61,027 nt of DNA from Burkholderiales bacterium (lineage in GTDB: Bacteria; Pseudomonadota; Gammaproteobacteria; Burkholderiales; Burkholderiaceae): positions 1 to 61,027 of the forward strand of contig JAMFSK010000031.1 of NCBI GenBank assembly GCA_026225235.1. Reading direction: 5' to 3'. Both the position numbers and the translations under genes were made by a program. The notes beneath the pieces were generated by a model. It did no database searches, was not told the origin of the DNA, and saw only the letters and a program-made list of their open reading frames with translations. Shown here one piece after another: positions 35,061 to 44,042 of this stretch. How positions within the stretch are numbered: position 1 is the stretch's first letter; each line of letters opens with the position of its first letter.

Positions 35061-37796
35061 TTAAGTCGGCACGGGTTCCTTCGCTGCAGCCGCGGCCGAA
35101 GCTGCCGGCAGCGGCAGGCTGGCGTCGTCCGCATCCACCCGCGGTTGCAGCAGCAGCGCCACCAACCCACTCCACCCGGTCTGGTGCGACGCCCCCACGC
35201 CCCGCCCGTTGTCGCCATGGAAATACTCATGGAACAACACAAGGTCGCGGCATGCAGGGTCGGCCTGCAAGAGCGGGTACGCGGCCATCACCGGCCGCTG
35301 CCCATTCTTGTCGAGCAGGAAGAGTTTCGTCAGCCGTTCGCTGAGGCCGCTTGCAATGCCGCTTAGCGAGCGTTTGCTGCCCGAGCCCGTCGGGTACTCG
35401 ACCTGGAACTCGTCGCCATAGTAGCGATGGAATTCGTGAAGTGACTCGATCAGCAAATAGTTGACGGGCATCCACACCGGACCGCGCCAGTTCGAATTGC
35501 CACCGAATACGCGTGAGTCCGACTCGGCCGGCAGGTATTTGACACCAAAGCTGTTACCGTTATGGTGGAACTCGAATGGCGACTCGCGGTGCACACGCGA
35601 AAGCGCGCGCACACCGTAATCCGAAAGAAATTCACTCTCGTCGACCATCCGGCGCAGCAGCGCTTTCATCCGGTGACCACGCAGCAGGGAGAGCAACAAC
35701 TGGTTGCCGCGCTTGGGCTCGTTCCAGCGCGACACCAGCTTCGCGAGATCCGGCCGATGGGTCAGGAACCACGTCAAGCGTTCACGCAGCATCGGCAAAT
35801 GGCCGTGCAGCTTCTGTTCGAGCACATGGACCGCGAACATCGGAATCAGCCCCACGATCGAGCGCACACGCAACGGCACTGCGGTGCCGTCTGGCAATCG
35901 CAGGATGTCGTAGAAGAACTGGTCCGTCTCGTCCCACAGACCCGTCTCGCAGTCGTCGCTCTTGCCCACCGCTTCGGCGATATACAAGAAGTGTTCGAAA
36001 AACTTCACGCCGATATCGACGAACACCGGATTATGTTCGGCAAGCTCAAGCGCGATGCGCATCAGGTCAAGCGCGTAAGCCGCCATCCATGCGGTGCCGT
36101 CGGCCTGATCGATCCGGCCGCCGGTCGGCAGGGGCGACGAGCGATCGAAGATCCCCACGTTATCGAGCCCAAGAAAGCCGCCCTGGAAGATATTGTGACC
36201 GTCGACGTCCTTGCGGTTGACCCACCACGCAAAGTTCAGCAGCAGCTTGTGGAAGATGCGCTCGAGGAAATCACGATCGCCCTTGCCTGTGAGTACCTTG
36301 TCCATCTCGTAGACGCGCCACGCGGCCCAAGCATGCACCGGCGGATTCGCGTCGCCGAACGCCCACTCGTAGGCCGGGATCTGCCCGTTCGGATGCAGGT
36401 AACGATCCTTGACGAGCAACAGCAGTTGCTTCTTGGCAAAGTCGGGATCGATCAGTGCAAAGGCCACGGCGTGGAATGCGAGATCCCATGATGCGTACCA
36501 CGGGTACTCCCACTTGTCGGGCATCGAGACGATGTCGGAATTCGACAAATGGCGCCAGTCCGAATCGCGGCCCTTCTTGCGGCCAGCTGGCGGCGCCGGC
36601 TGCGAGGGATCGCCGTCAAGCCAGCGCGCCACATCGAATTGGTAGTACTGCTTGGACCACAGCATGCCTGCGAGCGCCTGGCGCTGCACGAGGCGCGCAT
36701 CGGCGCTTTCGATACCGGCCTGCAGGGCTGCATAGAATTCATCCGCTTCGGCGCGCCGACGGTTGATCACCGCATCGGCATCCAGTTCAACGGGCCACTG
36801 TGGGCCCGCCGCGCGCATGCGCAGATAGACGACAGACTTGCCATGCCCCGCGAGCTCGAGATGCACGTGCGCGCCGACCCGTGTACCGTGGTCGCGCCGA
36901 ACGGCATCTTCGCGCCTCTCGACGAGGTAGTCGTTGAAACCGTCCTTGAACGGCCCCCCGCCCTGCATGCCGAAGTGCCGCCGGACATTGGTTTCGTTTT
37001 CACAGAAGATCCAGTCGACCGGCTGCCCTGACCCGCTCGATGCGGTCACGACCATCGGCTGATGCGACGGATGCTGCGCGTTGATGCGCGTTTCGCCTTC
37101 GACCGTTTCGCGGCGCAGCGAGGCCTTAGCCACCTTGGTGTCCCACGACCACACATTGCGCGCCCAGACCTGCGGCACAAGGTCGAGCGACGCGTCCTGG
37201 TCACCGCGGTTCTCAACCGTAATACGCATGACGATATCGTCGGGCCCGTGCTTCGCGTACTCGACGGTCACATCGAAGTAGCGCTTGTCGTCGAACACGC
37301 CTGTATCGAGCACTTCGTATTCCGGCATGTCGGAACCGCGGCGCGCGTTTTCGGCGACGAGGTCGGCATACGGGAAGGCGGCGTGCGGGTACTTGTAGAG
37401 CATGCGCATATATGAATGCGTTGGCGTGCCGTCGAGGTAGAAATACAACTCCTTGACGTCCTCGCCGTGGTTGCCCTGGTCATTGGTCAGGCCAAACAGG
37501 CGCTCCTTGATGATCGGGTCGTGACCGTTCCACAAGGCGAGCGCAATACACCAGTCGAGCTTGTCGTCGCCGAAACCGGCGATGCCGTCTTCACCCCAGC
37601 GGTAGGCCCGGCTACGCGCATGATCGTGCGGAAAATAGTCCCACGCCGTGCCGTGCTCGCTATAGTCCTCGCGGACCGTGCCCCATTGGCGTTCGCTCAG
37701 ATAAGGGCCCCATTGTCGCCAATGGGCAAGCTCGGCCGAGGTCAATCGGCGGCCTTCCATGGTCTCGAGCAGCTGGGCAGGACAAAGCGGCGGCAT
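35061..37796 (-). CDS. GH63-type glucosidase (MGH1-like)
   Basis: The 911-residue protein has the (alpha/alpha)6-barrel of GH63-like enzymes. Recognisable blocks are GEDGIAGFGDDKLDWCIALALWNG near the N-terminus, KWEYPWYASWDLAFHAVAFALIDPDFAK in the middle and FGGNSNWRGPVWMPVNYLLIESL towards the end, which are the substrate-pocket regions containing the acidic catalytic residues. There is no signal peptide, so it works in the cytoplasm, probably on an alpha-glucoside such as a glycogen or trehalose-related compound or a glucosylglycerate-type solute. The ATG at 37796 has AAGGA 6 bases upstream. It follows the debranching-type glucosidase gene on the same strand by 78 bases, so the two probably share a transcript. 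The last 20 residues are Ala-rich. Confidence 0.85.
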   Translation of the reverse strand: MPPLCPAQLLETMEGRRLTSAELAHWRQWGPYLSERQWGTVREDYSEHGTAWDYFPHDHARSRAYRWGEDGIAGFGDDKLDWCIALALWNGHDPIIKERLFGLTNDQGNHGEDVKELYFYLDGTPTHSYMRMLYKYPHAAFPYADLVAENARRGSDMPEYEVLDTGVFDDKRYFDVTVEYAKHGPDDIVMRITVENRGDQDASLDLVPQVWARNVWSWDTKVAKASLRRETVEGETRINAQHPSHQPMVVTASSGSGQPVDWIFCENETNVRRHFGMQGGGPFKDGFNDYLVERREDAVRRDHGTRVGAHVHLELAGHGKSVVYLRMRAAGPQWPVELDADAVINRRRAEADEFYAALQAGIESADARLVQRQALAGMLWSKQYYQFDVARWLDGDPSQPAPPAGRKKGRDSDWRHLSNSDIVSMPDKWEYPWYASWDLAFHAVAFALIDPDFAKKQLLLLVKDRYLHPNGQIPAYEWAFGDANPPVHAWAAWRVYEMDKVLTGKGDRDFLERIFHKLLLNFAWWVNRKDVDGHNIFQGGFLGLDNVGIFDRSSPLPTGGRIDQADGTAWMAAYALDLMRIALELAEHNPVFVDIGVKFFEHFLYIAEAVGKSDDCETGLWDETDQFFYDILRLPDGTAVPLRVRSIVGLIPMFAVHVLEQKLHGHLPMLRERLTWFLTHRPDLAKLVSRWNEPKRGNQLLLSLLRGHRMKALLRRMVDESEFLSDYGVRALSRVHRESPFEFHHNGNSFGVKYLPAESDSRVFGGNSNWRGPVWMPVNYLLIESLHEFHRYYGDEFQVEYPTGSGSKRSLSGIASGLSERLTKLFLLDKNGQRPVMAAYPLLQADPACRDLVLFHEYFHGDNGRGVGASHQTGWSGLVALLLQPRVDADDASLPLPAASAAAAAKEPVPT

Positions 37797-37874
37797 GGCA
37801 TTCCTTCGGCTGGCTGGCGGAATCCCGAATTTAACGCATCCAGCCTGCTACGTCTGCGCACCTTGCGCTTATCT

Positions 37875-39821
37875 TCATGCGGCGAGCATCTTCTCGATGC
37901 GGATCATCTCGCCCAGCGACCAGGCCTGGAACGGCGCGCCGCGTGGCGTATTCGGCGCATCGCCGTCGGCGATTTCCGAGACATGGCCCAGCCCCGCCGT
38001 CCGCAGGTGCGCGCGCAGCGGCGCGAGAAACCGTGTCACCGCTTCGTCACGACTCGCGGGGGTCGAGCCATGCACGCGCAACCATGCCTGGACAAAGGCG
38101 CCGCTCAGCCAGGGCCATACCGTGCCCTGGTGGTAGGCGCCGTCGCGCCTGACCCGGTCGCCCTCATAGCGGCCGGTGTAGGATGCATCCCGTGGCGACA
38201 GCGAGCGAAGCCCGAGCGGGGTCAACAGTTCAGCCTCGACTTGCGCCACCACGCGCAGCGCGGCCTCCTGTTCCAGCAACGCAAACGGCAGGCCGCCGAT
38301 CGCGAAGATCTGATTCGGGCGAATCGAGCGGTCAATCTTCCCGGCTTCGTGGTCAGCATCGACCACATCGAACAGTCCACCGCCGGCGGGATCGACAAAG
38401 CGTTCGCGGAACGCATTGTTCGCACGATGTTCGAGCATGCGCCAGTCTTGCGTCCAGGCGCCCGCAATGCGCAGCGCATTGACCCACAAGGCCTGAATCT
38501 CGACGGGCTTGCCGATACGCGGAGTCACGACCCAGTCACCGACCTTGGCATCCATCCATGTCAGTTGCACGCCGGACACGCCGGCGCGGATCAAGCCGTC
38601 CGTATCGGCCGCGATGCCGAAGCGCGTGCCGCGCGCATACCCTTCAAGGATTGCGCCGACAGCGTGCTGAAGCTGCGCGCGCGTGCCGGGTGTCGCATGC
38701 CCGGTTTCGAGATAGTCGTGCACGGCGATCACGAACCAGAGCGACGCATCGACCGAGTTGTATTCAGGTGTCCCGTCGTCATCCGGGAAGCGGTTCGGGA
38801 TCATGCCTTCGGAGACGACGGTCGCCCAGCCCAGCAGGATTGCCTCCGCTTCGGCGAAACGCCCGGTCGCGAGCATCAGGCCACGCATGGCGATAAAAGT
38901 GTCGCGGCCCCAGTCCGTGAACCAGGGGAACCCCGCCAACAAGGTCTGATCCGAGGCGCGGGCTACAAGATAGGTGTCGGCTGAGCGTTCGAGATCCGAA
39001 CCGAACGCGCCGCGCCGCTGCCGCTCGCGTTGCGCGAGCGTGGCCGCGCGTATCACAGCATCGTCATCGAGCCCGTCGCCCGTTCGCAAAATCATCACGG
39101 CATCGTTGTTGCCGAGATCGAACGAAAACACACCGGGCGAGGCGAGGTCTTCGCTGTCGTCGAGCCCCCGTGCCTGTTCGGCACGATAGAAAAACTGCTG
39201 AAACCACTCGGGCGCATGCTCGTAGCGCCCGTTCGTTAGCGCGGCCACCGACGGCAGGCCGCCGTAAGGATGCCAGCCGACGTTGCCCTCGCCCTCGTTG
39301 CGGAAGCCGAAATCGAAGACCGGGTTCTGATGATGGAGGCCGTGATAGTCGCGGCCCGACATCAGCAAGCGAACCTTGAGCGTCAGGTCGGGCGCTGCCG
39401 CCGTCGTTCCTTTCCCGAGCTCCGAAAATTCGGAGTTCAAGGGCACCTTGCGCCAACGCAGAACCGTTTCGCGGCTTTCCTTCGCAACCAGCAGCTCAAA
39501 GTCAACGGCTTCGGTCTCGCTGATCGCGAAGCGCCAGCGCGGCCACGGCGCCCGTTCGAACGCCCGCAGGCGCGAGACACCGTCCGGGTAGACCACATCG
39601 GGCACATAGCGCTGCGTCGACAAGGCGACCTTGCCCTCGGCGATCTCGAGCCACACCTCGAGGCCGTTGACCAGTACATAGCGGCCAGTCGGCGGCGTGG
39701 TCGCACTGAGCAGCAGGGCGTGATAGCAGCGCGTGCGTTCGCCCCCTACCGTACCGGATGCAAACCCTCCATAACCGTCGGCTTCCAGCCACTCTGCGTC
39801 GGCGTCAAATTTGTCGGACAT
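37875..39821 (-). CDS. Glycogen-debranching-type amylo-alpha-1,6-glucosidase
   Basis: The 648-residue protein has an N-terminal beta-domain typical of this group (EWLEADGYGGFASGTVGGERTRCYHALLL spans residues about 9-38) and a C-terminal (alpha/alpha)6 barrel with WFTDWGRDTFIAMRGL and GMIPNRFPDDDGTPEYNSVDASLW, which hold the catalytic acids. It should remove alpha-1,6-linked glucose from limit dextrins or a related glucan in the cytoplasm. It heads a two-gene unit with the GH63-type glucosidase. The ATG at 39821 has GAAGG close upstream. A seven-copy hexamer repeat lies 76 bases before the start codon, in its promoter region. Confidence 0.87.
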   Translation of the reverse strand: MSDKFDADAEWLEADGYGGFASGTVGGERTRCYHALLLSATTPPTGRYVLVNGLEVWLEIAEGKVALSTQRYVPDVVYPDGVSRLRAFERAPWPRWRFAISETEAVDFELLVAKESRETVLRWRKVPLNSEFSELGKGTTAAAPDLTLKVRLLMSGRDYHGLHHQNPVFDFGFRNEGEGNVGWHPYGGLPSVAALTNGRYEHAPEWFQQFFYRAEQARGLDDSEDLASPGVFSFDLGNNDAVMILRTGDGLDDDAVIRAATLAQRERQRRGAFGSDLERSADTYLVARASDQTLLAGFPWFTDWGRDTFIAMRGLMLATGRFAEAEAILLGWATVVSEGMIPNRFPDDDGTPEYNSVDASLWFVIAVHDYLETGHATPGTRAQLQHAVGAILEGYARGTRFGIAADTDGLIRAGVSGVQLTWMDAKVGDWVVTPRIGKPVEIQALWVNALRIAGAWTQDWRMLEHRANNAFRERFVDPAGGGLFDVVDADHEAGKIDRSIRPNQIFAIGGLPFALLEQEAALRVVAQVEAELLTPLGLRSLSPRDASYTGRYEGDRVRRDGAYHQGTVWPWLSGAFVQAWLRVHGSTPASRDEAVTRFLAPLRAHLRTAGLGHVSEIADGDAPNTPRGAPFQAWSLGEMIRIEKMLAA

Positions 39822-39896
39822 AGGCCTTCATTGCGTTCTGGCGCACAGGCCGCGCACCGGGATCGACAGATAGTACCTCCGCTCTGCGCCGCTTAC

Positions 39897-39938
39897 GCAC
39901 TCGCACTCGCACTCGCACTCGCACTCGCACTCGCACTC
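39897..39938. repeat. Hexanucleotide tandem repeat (GCACTC)7
   Basis: Seven perfect GCACTC units lie in the 261-bp gap between the divergent debranching-glucosidase and MarR genes. The tract starts 76 bases upstream of the glucosidase start codon. Slippage could alter promoter spacing for that gene. Confidence 0.95.
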
Positions 39939-40042
39939 GCGGCACAATCTTGCCGAACGTGCGATCGGTGGCCTAAAACTCAGTCTGTGGGAGCAACGCG
40001 GCGGCGTCCCCAGGGGGGATTTCGGCGGCCCATCGAATTTCA

Positions 40043-40076
40043 ATAGCTTGCTATCGAATTAATTCACATCTAAAAT
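40043..40076 (+). promoter_or_regulatory. Promoter of the efflux operon with SlyA-like operator
   Basis: A -35 box TTGCTA (40048-40053) and a -10 box TAAAAT (40071-40076, 5 of 6 to consensus) have the ideal 17-bp spacing. The palindrome ATAGCTTGCTAT (40043-40054) covers the -35 box. Its complement matches the SlyA consensus TTAGCAAGCTAA at 10 of 12 positions. The first transcribed base would be close to 40083, the MarR start codon. Confidence 0.65.
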
Positions 40077-40082
40077 GCCGCG

Positions 40083-40538
40083 ATGCCAAATATCCATGAA
40101 CTCCGACAGTCCGTCACGGGCGGTCTCGTGCGTATTGCGCGCCAATGGCGCCGCGCGAGCCACCACGTCTTGTCGGGGTATGGCGTGTCGGAAGCGTGTG
40201 CCACCCCTTTGGTAATGATCGGACGTCTGGGCGAAGGCGTCCGGCAAGGCACGCTTGCCGAACACGTCGGCATCGAAGGGCCCTCGCTCGTGCGACTGCT
40301 CGACCAACTCTGCGGCGCCGGCCTGGCCCGTCGCGAGGACGACCCGGCCGACGGGCGCGCCAAGACAATCTGGCTGACCGATAGCGGCCGCGCGCTGCGC
40401 GCGCAGATCGAAGCGGCGCTGATCACCCTGCGCGCCGAACGGCTCAAGGGCGTGAGTGCCGCCGACCTCGCCGCGACTCTAAGGGTGTTCGAGGCCATTG
40501 AAATGGCGGCGCGCCAGGCGCGGGATCCCGAAGAGTAA
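40083..40538 (+). CDS. MarR/SlyA-family regulator of the efflux operon
   Basis: The 151-residue protein has the winged-helix fold of the family, with the recognition region LAEHVGIEGPSLVRLLDQL and the wing segment REDDPADGRAKTIWLTDSGRAL (about residues 60-110). MarR proteins bind aromatic compounds and then leave DNA. It is the first gene of a FUSC-DUF1656-HlyD-outer-membrane-factor operon and probably represses it. The start at 40083 has no ribosome binding site and coincides with the predicted transcription start, so the mRNA may be leaderless. The palindrome in its promoter fits autoregulation. Confidence 0.92.
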   Translation: MPNIHELRQSVTGGLVRIARQWRRASHHVLSGYGVSEACATPLVMIGRLGEGVRQGTLAEHVGIEGPSLVRLLDQLCGAGLARREDDPADGRAKTIWLTDSGRALRAQIEAALITLRAERLKGVSAADLAATLRVFEAIEMAARQARDPEE

Positions 40539-40672
40539 GCAGCCCGCCTGAATAGCCACCCTGAGCAGCCGCCGTCAGCCCGCACGGGCGACATCGCAGC
40601 ATCACCTGAATAGCCGAAGCTGAACGCACCACCCGCAAGCCCAGACTGAACGACGACAGAGCAACGACATAC

Positions 40673-42739
40673 ATGGCCCTGCCCACCTCCCGCGACTGGA
40701 TCTTTTCGATCAAGACGTTCTGCGCGTCGATGCTCGCGCTCTATATCGCGCTGAAGCTCGAACTGCCACGCCCCTACTGGGCGATGGCCACCGTCTATAT
40801 CGTCTCGAACCCGTTCGTCGGCGCAACGACCTCGAAGGCGCTCTATCGGACGCTCGGCACCATGCTGGGTGCGGCCGCCTCGATCCTCTTCGTGCCACCC
40901 CTCGTCGAGACCCCCTTTCTGCTGTGCGGAGCGATCGCCTTGTGGATGGGCGTGATGCTCTATCTGTCGATTTCGGACCGCACCGCCAAGTCCTACGTCT
41001 TCCTGCTCGCGGGCTATACGCTGCCGCTGATTGCACTCCCCACGGTGACCGATCCGAGCACAGTGTTCGACGTCGCGATCACGCGAACCGAGGAGATCGT
41101 GCTGGGCATCTGCTGCGCGACGGTGATCAACACGGTGATCCTGCCCAACCGGCTTGCCCCGCTGCTCGCCGAACGGACCCGAGCATGGTTTCGCGATGCC
41201 GCGTTTTATGCGACTGAAACGCTTGCCGCCAGGGCGCTCGGCAAAGACGCGCTGGCCTGCCGCTTGCGCATGGCGGCCACACTGAACGGACTCGAAGTCT
41301 TGCTAAGTCAGCTCAGCTATGACCACACCCGCCCCGACGTGGTCCGGCACACCTACCAGCTGCGCGGCCGTATGGGGATCCTGTTGCCGATCATCTCGGC
41401 GCTGGCCGACCCGACGGCGTTCCTCGGCAAGTCCGAGTTCGCGGGCAAGGCCGCGCTCAATACGCTGCTCGCGGATATTGCCCGCTGGATCGAAGCCACC
41501 AAGCAGCATCCCCTTTCGGACGAGACCGTCGACCTGCATCGGACCGGCGACCGGCTGCGTGCCGAAATCGCGCGCGCAGAGCCGCCACGCGACAGCCTGG
41601 AGTCATGGGATCACGCGCTGGTCTCGAGTCTGCTCGGCCGACTCAGGATGCTGGTCGACCTGTGGGAAGACTGCGTCTCGCTGCACCATGCCATTGCCGA
41701 GGATGATCTAGACGACTGGGCGCCCCAGTTCCGCCATTGGCGCGTCGGTGGCGTCGGGCGCTTTTTTGACCGTGGCATCATGGCCTTCTCGACGCTCTCG
41801 GCTGTCTCGGCCGTGTTTCTCGCCTGCGTCCTCTGGGTCGAATCGGGCTGGCCGGATGGCGCGGCCGGGGTCTCGCTCGCCGCCGTGGCCTGCTGTTTCT
41901 TCGCCGCGCTCGACGATCCAGCCGCGGGTGTGTTCAGCTTCTTTACGGCGACCGCTCTCAGTGTGGTGGTGGCCGGTCTCTATCTCTTCCTCGTCCTGCC
42001 GAACATGCATGATTTTGCGATGCTCGTGATGGTGTTTTCCGTGCCGTTCATCTGCGTCGGCACCCTGATGCCTTCGCCGCGCTTCAGCCTGATGGCGACG
42101 CTCGTCGCGCTTAACACGGCGACGTTCATCAGTATCCAGAGCGCGTATGACGCGAATTTTGACGTCTTCCTCAATGGCAACCTGTCGGCCCTGGTAGGCC
42201 TGCTGTTTGCCTACTTGTGGATCCGCGTGACGCGCCCATTCGGGTCGGAGCTTGCGGCGCGCCGGCTGATTCGCTCCGCGTGGGAAGATGTGTCCATGGC
42301 CGCCGCATCAGATCCGGTGGCGGACGCTCGGCCGCTGTCCGCGCGCATGCTCGACCGACTGCTGCAGCTGTTGCCGCGGCTGGCGGTGACCGACGAGCAG
42401 AATCATCCGTCAATCGACAGCTTCCGCGACATGCGCGCCGGCCTCAACACGATCGACCTGCAAATCGAACGCGACCGCGTGTCACCCGTGCTGCGCGAGG
42501 GTATCGACCGCGTGCTCAGCGGTGTACACGCGCATTTCGAAAATTGTGTGACGCGCAATACGCGCGTCACCCCGCCCCCGACCTTGCTCAACATGATCGA
42601 CAGTGTGCTTGGCGATTCCATCAAGGCGACCCTCGCGGGCGCCCCGCTCGATCTGATGCATACGCTTGTTTCATTGCGTCTCGCGGTCTTTCCCAACACG
42701 CCGCCGCCCGCTTCCCTGAAAGCCGGAGTGCCAACGTGA
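40673..42739 (+). CDS. FUSC-family inner-membrane transporter (AaeB/fusaric acid type)
   Basis: The 688-residue protein begins WIFSIKTFCASMLALYIALKLELPRPYWAMATVYIV, the hallmark of the FUSC family. It has two groups of membrane segments (about residues 10-160 and 355-500), each followed by a cytoplasmic helical domain. AaeB-type proteins export aromatic carboxylic acids such as p-hydroxybenzoate, and FUSC proteins in Burkholderia confer fusaric-acid resistance. With the HlyD and outer-membrane proteins downstream it would form a three-part pump. The ATG at 40673 is preceded by GAGCAACGACATAC, a weak site. The 134-bp gap after the MarR gene holds two copies of CCTGAATAGCC. Confidence 0.93.
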   Translation: MALPTSRDWIFSIKTFCASMLALYIALKLELPRPYWAMATVYIVSNPFVGATTSKALYRTLGTMLGAAASILFVPPLVETPFLLCGAIALWMGVMLYLSISDRTAKSYVFLLAGYTLPLIALPTVTDPSTVFDVAITRTEEIVLGICCATVINTVILPNRLAPLLAERTRAWFRDAAFYATETLAARALGKDALACRLRMAATLNGLEVLLSQLSYDHTRPDVVRHTYQLRGRMGILLPIISALADPTAFLGKSEFAGKAALNTLLADIARWIEATKQHPLSDETVDLHRTGDRLRAEIARAEPPRDSLESWDHALVSSLLGRLRMLVDLWEDCVSLHHAIAEDDLDDWAPQFRHWRVGGVGRFFDRGIMAFSTLSAVSAVFLACVLWVESGWPDGAAGVSLAAVACCFFAALDDPAAGVFSFFTATALSVVVAGLYLFLVLPNMHDFAMLVMVFSVPFICVGTLMPSPRFSLMATLVALNTATFISIQSAYDANFDVFLNGNLSALVGLLFAYLWIRVTRPFGSELAARRLIRSAWEDVSMAAASDPVADARPLSARMLDRLLQLLPRLAVTDEQNHPSIDSFRDMRAGLNTIDLQIERDRVSPVLREGIDRVLSGVHAHFENCVTRNTRVTPPPTLLNMIDSVLGDSIKATLAGAPLDLMHTLVSLRLAVFPNTPPPASLKAGVPT

Positions 42740-42778
42740 TCGCCCGCCTGTTACCGCGCCGCGTAGAGGAGGCCTGCG

Positions 42779-42979
42779 ATGATCGGTGAAGTCGATATCA
42801 TCGGGGTCTATATCCCGGCCATTCTTTGGCTGATGGGGATCACCTATCTGGTGTGTCTTGTGATTCGCAAGCTCCTCGGACGAACCCGTTTCTATGAGTT
42901 CGTGTGGCACCGCTCGATCTTCGATCTGGGGCTATACGTGATCGTGCTCGGTGTGGTCGTTACGCTCACGCGTCGTTGA
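42779..42979 (+). CDS. DUF1656 small membrane protein (AaeX-like)
   Basis: The 66-residue protein has two membrane segments (about residues 8-29 and 45-63), with GEVDIIGVYIPAI at the N-terminus as in AaeX and related DUF1656 proteins. It always sits between FUSC and HlyD genes in this type of operon; its exact role is unknown. The ATG at 42779 has AGAGGAGG 7 bases upstream. Confidence 0.92.
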   Translation: MIGEVDIIGVYIPAILWLMGITYLVCLVIRKLLGRTRFYEFVWHRSIFDLGLYVIVLGVVVTLTRR

Positions 42980-43010
42980 AGTTTCCTTAGTTGACGTTTC
43001 GGTTGCCAAC

Positions 43011-44042
43011 GTGAATAAACCTTTCCTCACTGCCGCGCTGCTTGCGCGGGTCGCCCTGACACTCATCGTGGTCGCCATCGCCGCCTTCGTTCTCTGGCGC
43101 CTGGTCGATTACTACACGTTCGCGCCCTGGACCCGCGACGGCCGCGTCACGGCCAATGTGGTCCAGGTGGCCCCGGACGTGTCGGGTCTGATCGTCAATG
43201 TCGGGGTGGTCGACAACCAGGAAGTCAAGCAAGGCCAGATCCTGTTCACCATCGATCCGGCGCGCTTCGCGCTCGCGTTGCGGCAAGCCGAAGCAACGGC
43301 CTTGCAGCGCAAGGCGACACTCGATCAGGCGCGGCGCGAATATGCGCGGAACAAGACGCTGGGCGACCTGGTCGCGCAGGAAGTGGTCGAAGAGAGCCTG
43401 TCGCGGGTGCAGACCGCCGAAGCCGCCTATGCCGACGCCCAAGTGGCGATCGGTGTCGCGCAGCTCAACCAGCAACGCGCGACGGTGCTCAGTCCGGTCG
43501 ACGGCTATCTGAGCGACCAGGCTCCGCGCAACGGCGAATACGTGACGGCGGGCCGCTCGGTGATGGCCATCGTCGATACGAACTCGTTCCGTGTGGACGG
43601 ATACTTCGAAGAAACCAAGCTGCGCGACATTGCGATCGGCCAGGGTGTCACGATCCAGTTGATGGGCGAAGACCACCTGCTGCACGGTCACGTGCAGAGC
43701 ATTGTTTCAGCGATCGAAGACCGCGACCGGATGCAGAGCAGTAACCTGCTACCCAACGTGAACCCGGCGTTCAGCTGGGTGCGGCTGGCCCAGCGGATTC
43801 CCGTGCGCGTGAAGCTCGATGAAGTGCCGGCCGATTTCCGGTTGATCGCGGGCCGCACGGCCACGGTGTCGATTGATGAAGTGCCGAGGAAGGAACGTCG
43901 GCGTGAAGAGGCGGCGTTGTCTGCGTCATCAGCCTCGTCGACGTCGCAGATGGCACCGGCGTCTTCGCCGGCATCGCCCTCCACTGCCTCGTCGAACGCG
44001 GCAGCGCAACCCACTATGCCTGCGAGTGGACACGCGCAATGA
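43011..44042 (+). CDS. HlyD/EmrA-type membrane fusion protein (AaeA-like)
   Basis: The protein has about 343 residues. An N-terminal membrane anchor (residues about 5-31) precedes FAPWTRDGRVTANVVQVAPDVSGLI, the biotinyl-lipoyl segment of AaeA-like adaptors, then a helical hairpin (about 75-140) and a beta-barrel. It links the FUSC transporter to the outer-membrane factor across the periplasm. I chose the GTG at 43011, which starts just before the anchor; upstream in-frame starts (42951) overlap the preceding gene and have no better ribosome binding site. The last 45 residues are Ser/Ala/Pro-rich, unlike most family members. It overlaps the next gene by 4 bases. Confidence 0.9.
   Translation: MNKPFLTAALLARVALTLIVVAIAAFVLWRLVDYYTFAPWTRDGRVTANVVQVAPDVSGLIVNVGVVDNQEVKQGQILFTIDPARFALALRQAEATALQRKATLDQARREYARNKTLGDLVAQEVVEESLSRVQTAEAAYADAQVAIGVAQLNQQRATVLSPVDGYLSDQAPRNGEYVTAGRSVMAIVDTNSFRVDGYFEETKLRDIAIGQGVTIQLMGEDHLLHGHVQSIVSAIEDRDRMQSSNLLPNVNPAFSWVRLAQRIPVRVKLDEVPADFRLIAGRTATVSIDEVPRKERRREEAALSASSASSTSQMAPASSPASPSTASSNAAAQPTMPASGHAQ

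Noticed and set aside
35562..38984. Plus-strand open frames opposite the GH63 and debranching genes
   Set aside because: They have shadow composition only and are covered by two conserved minus-strand enzymes.
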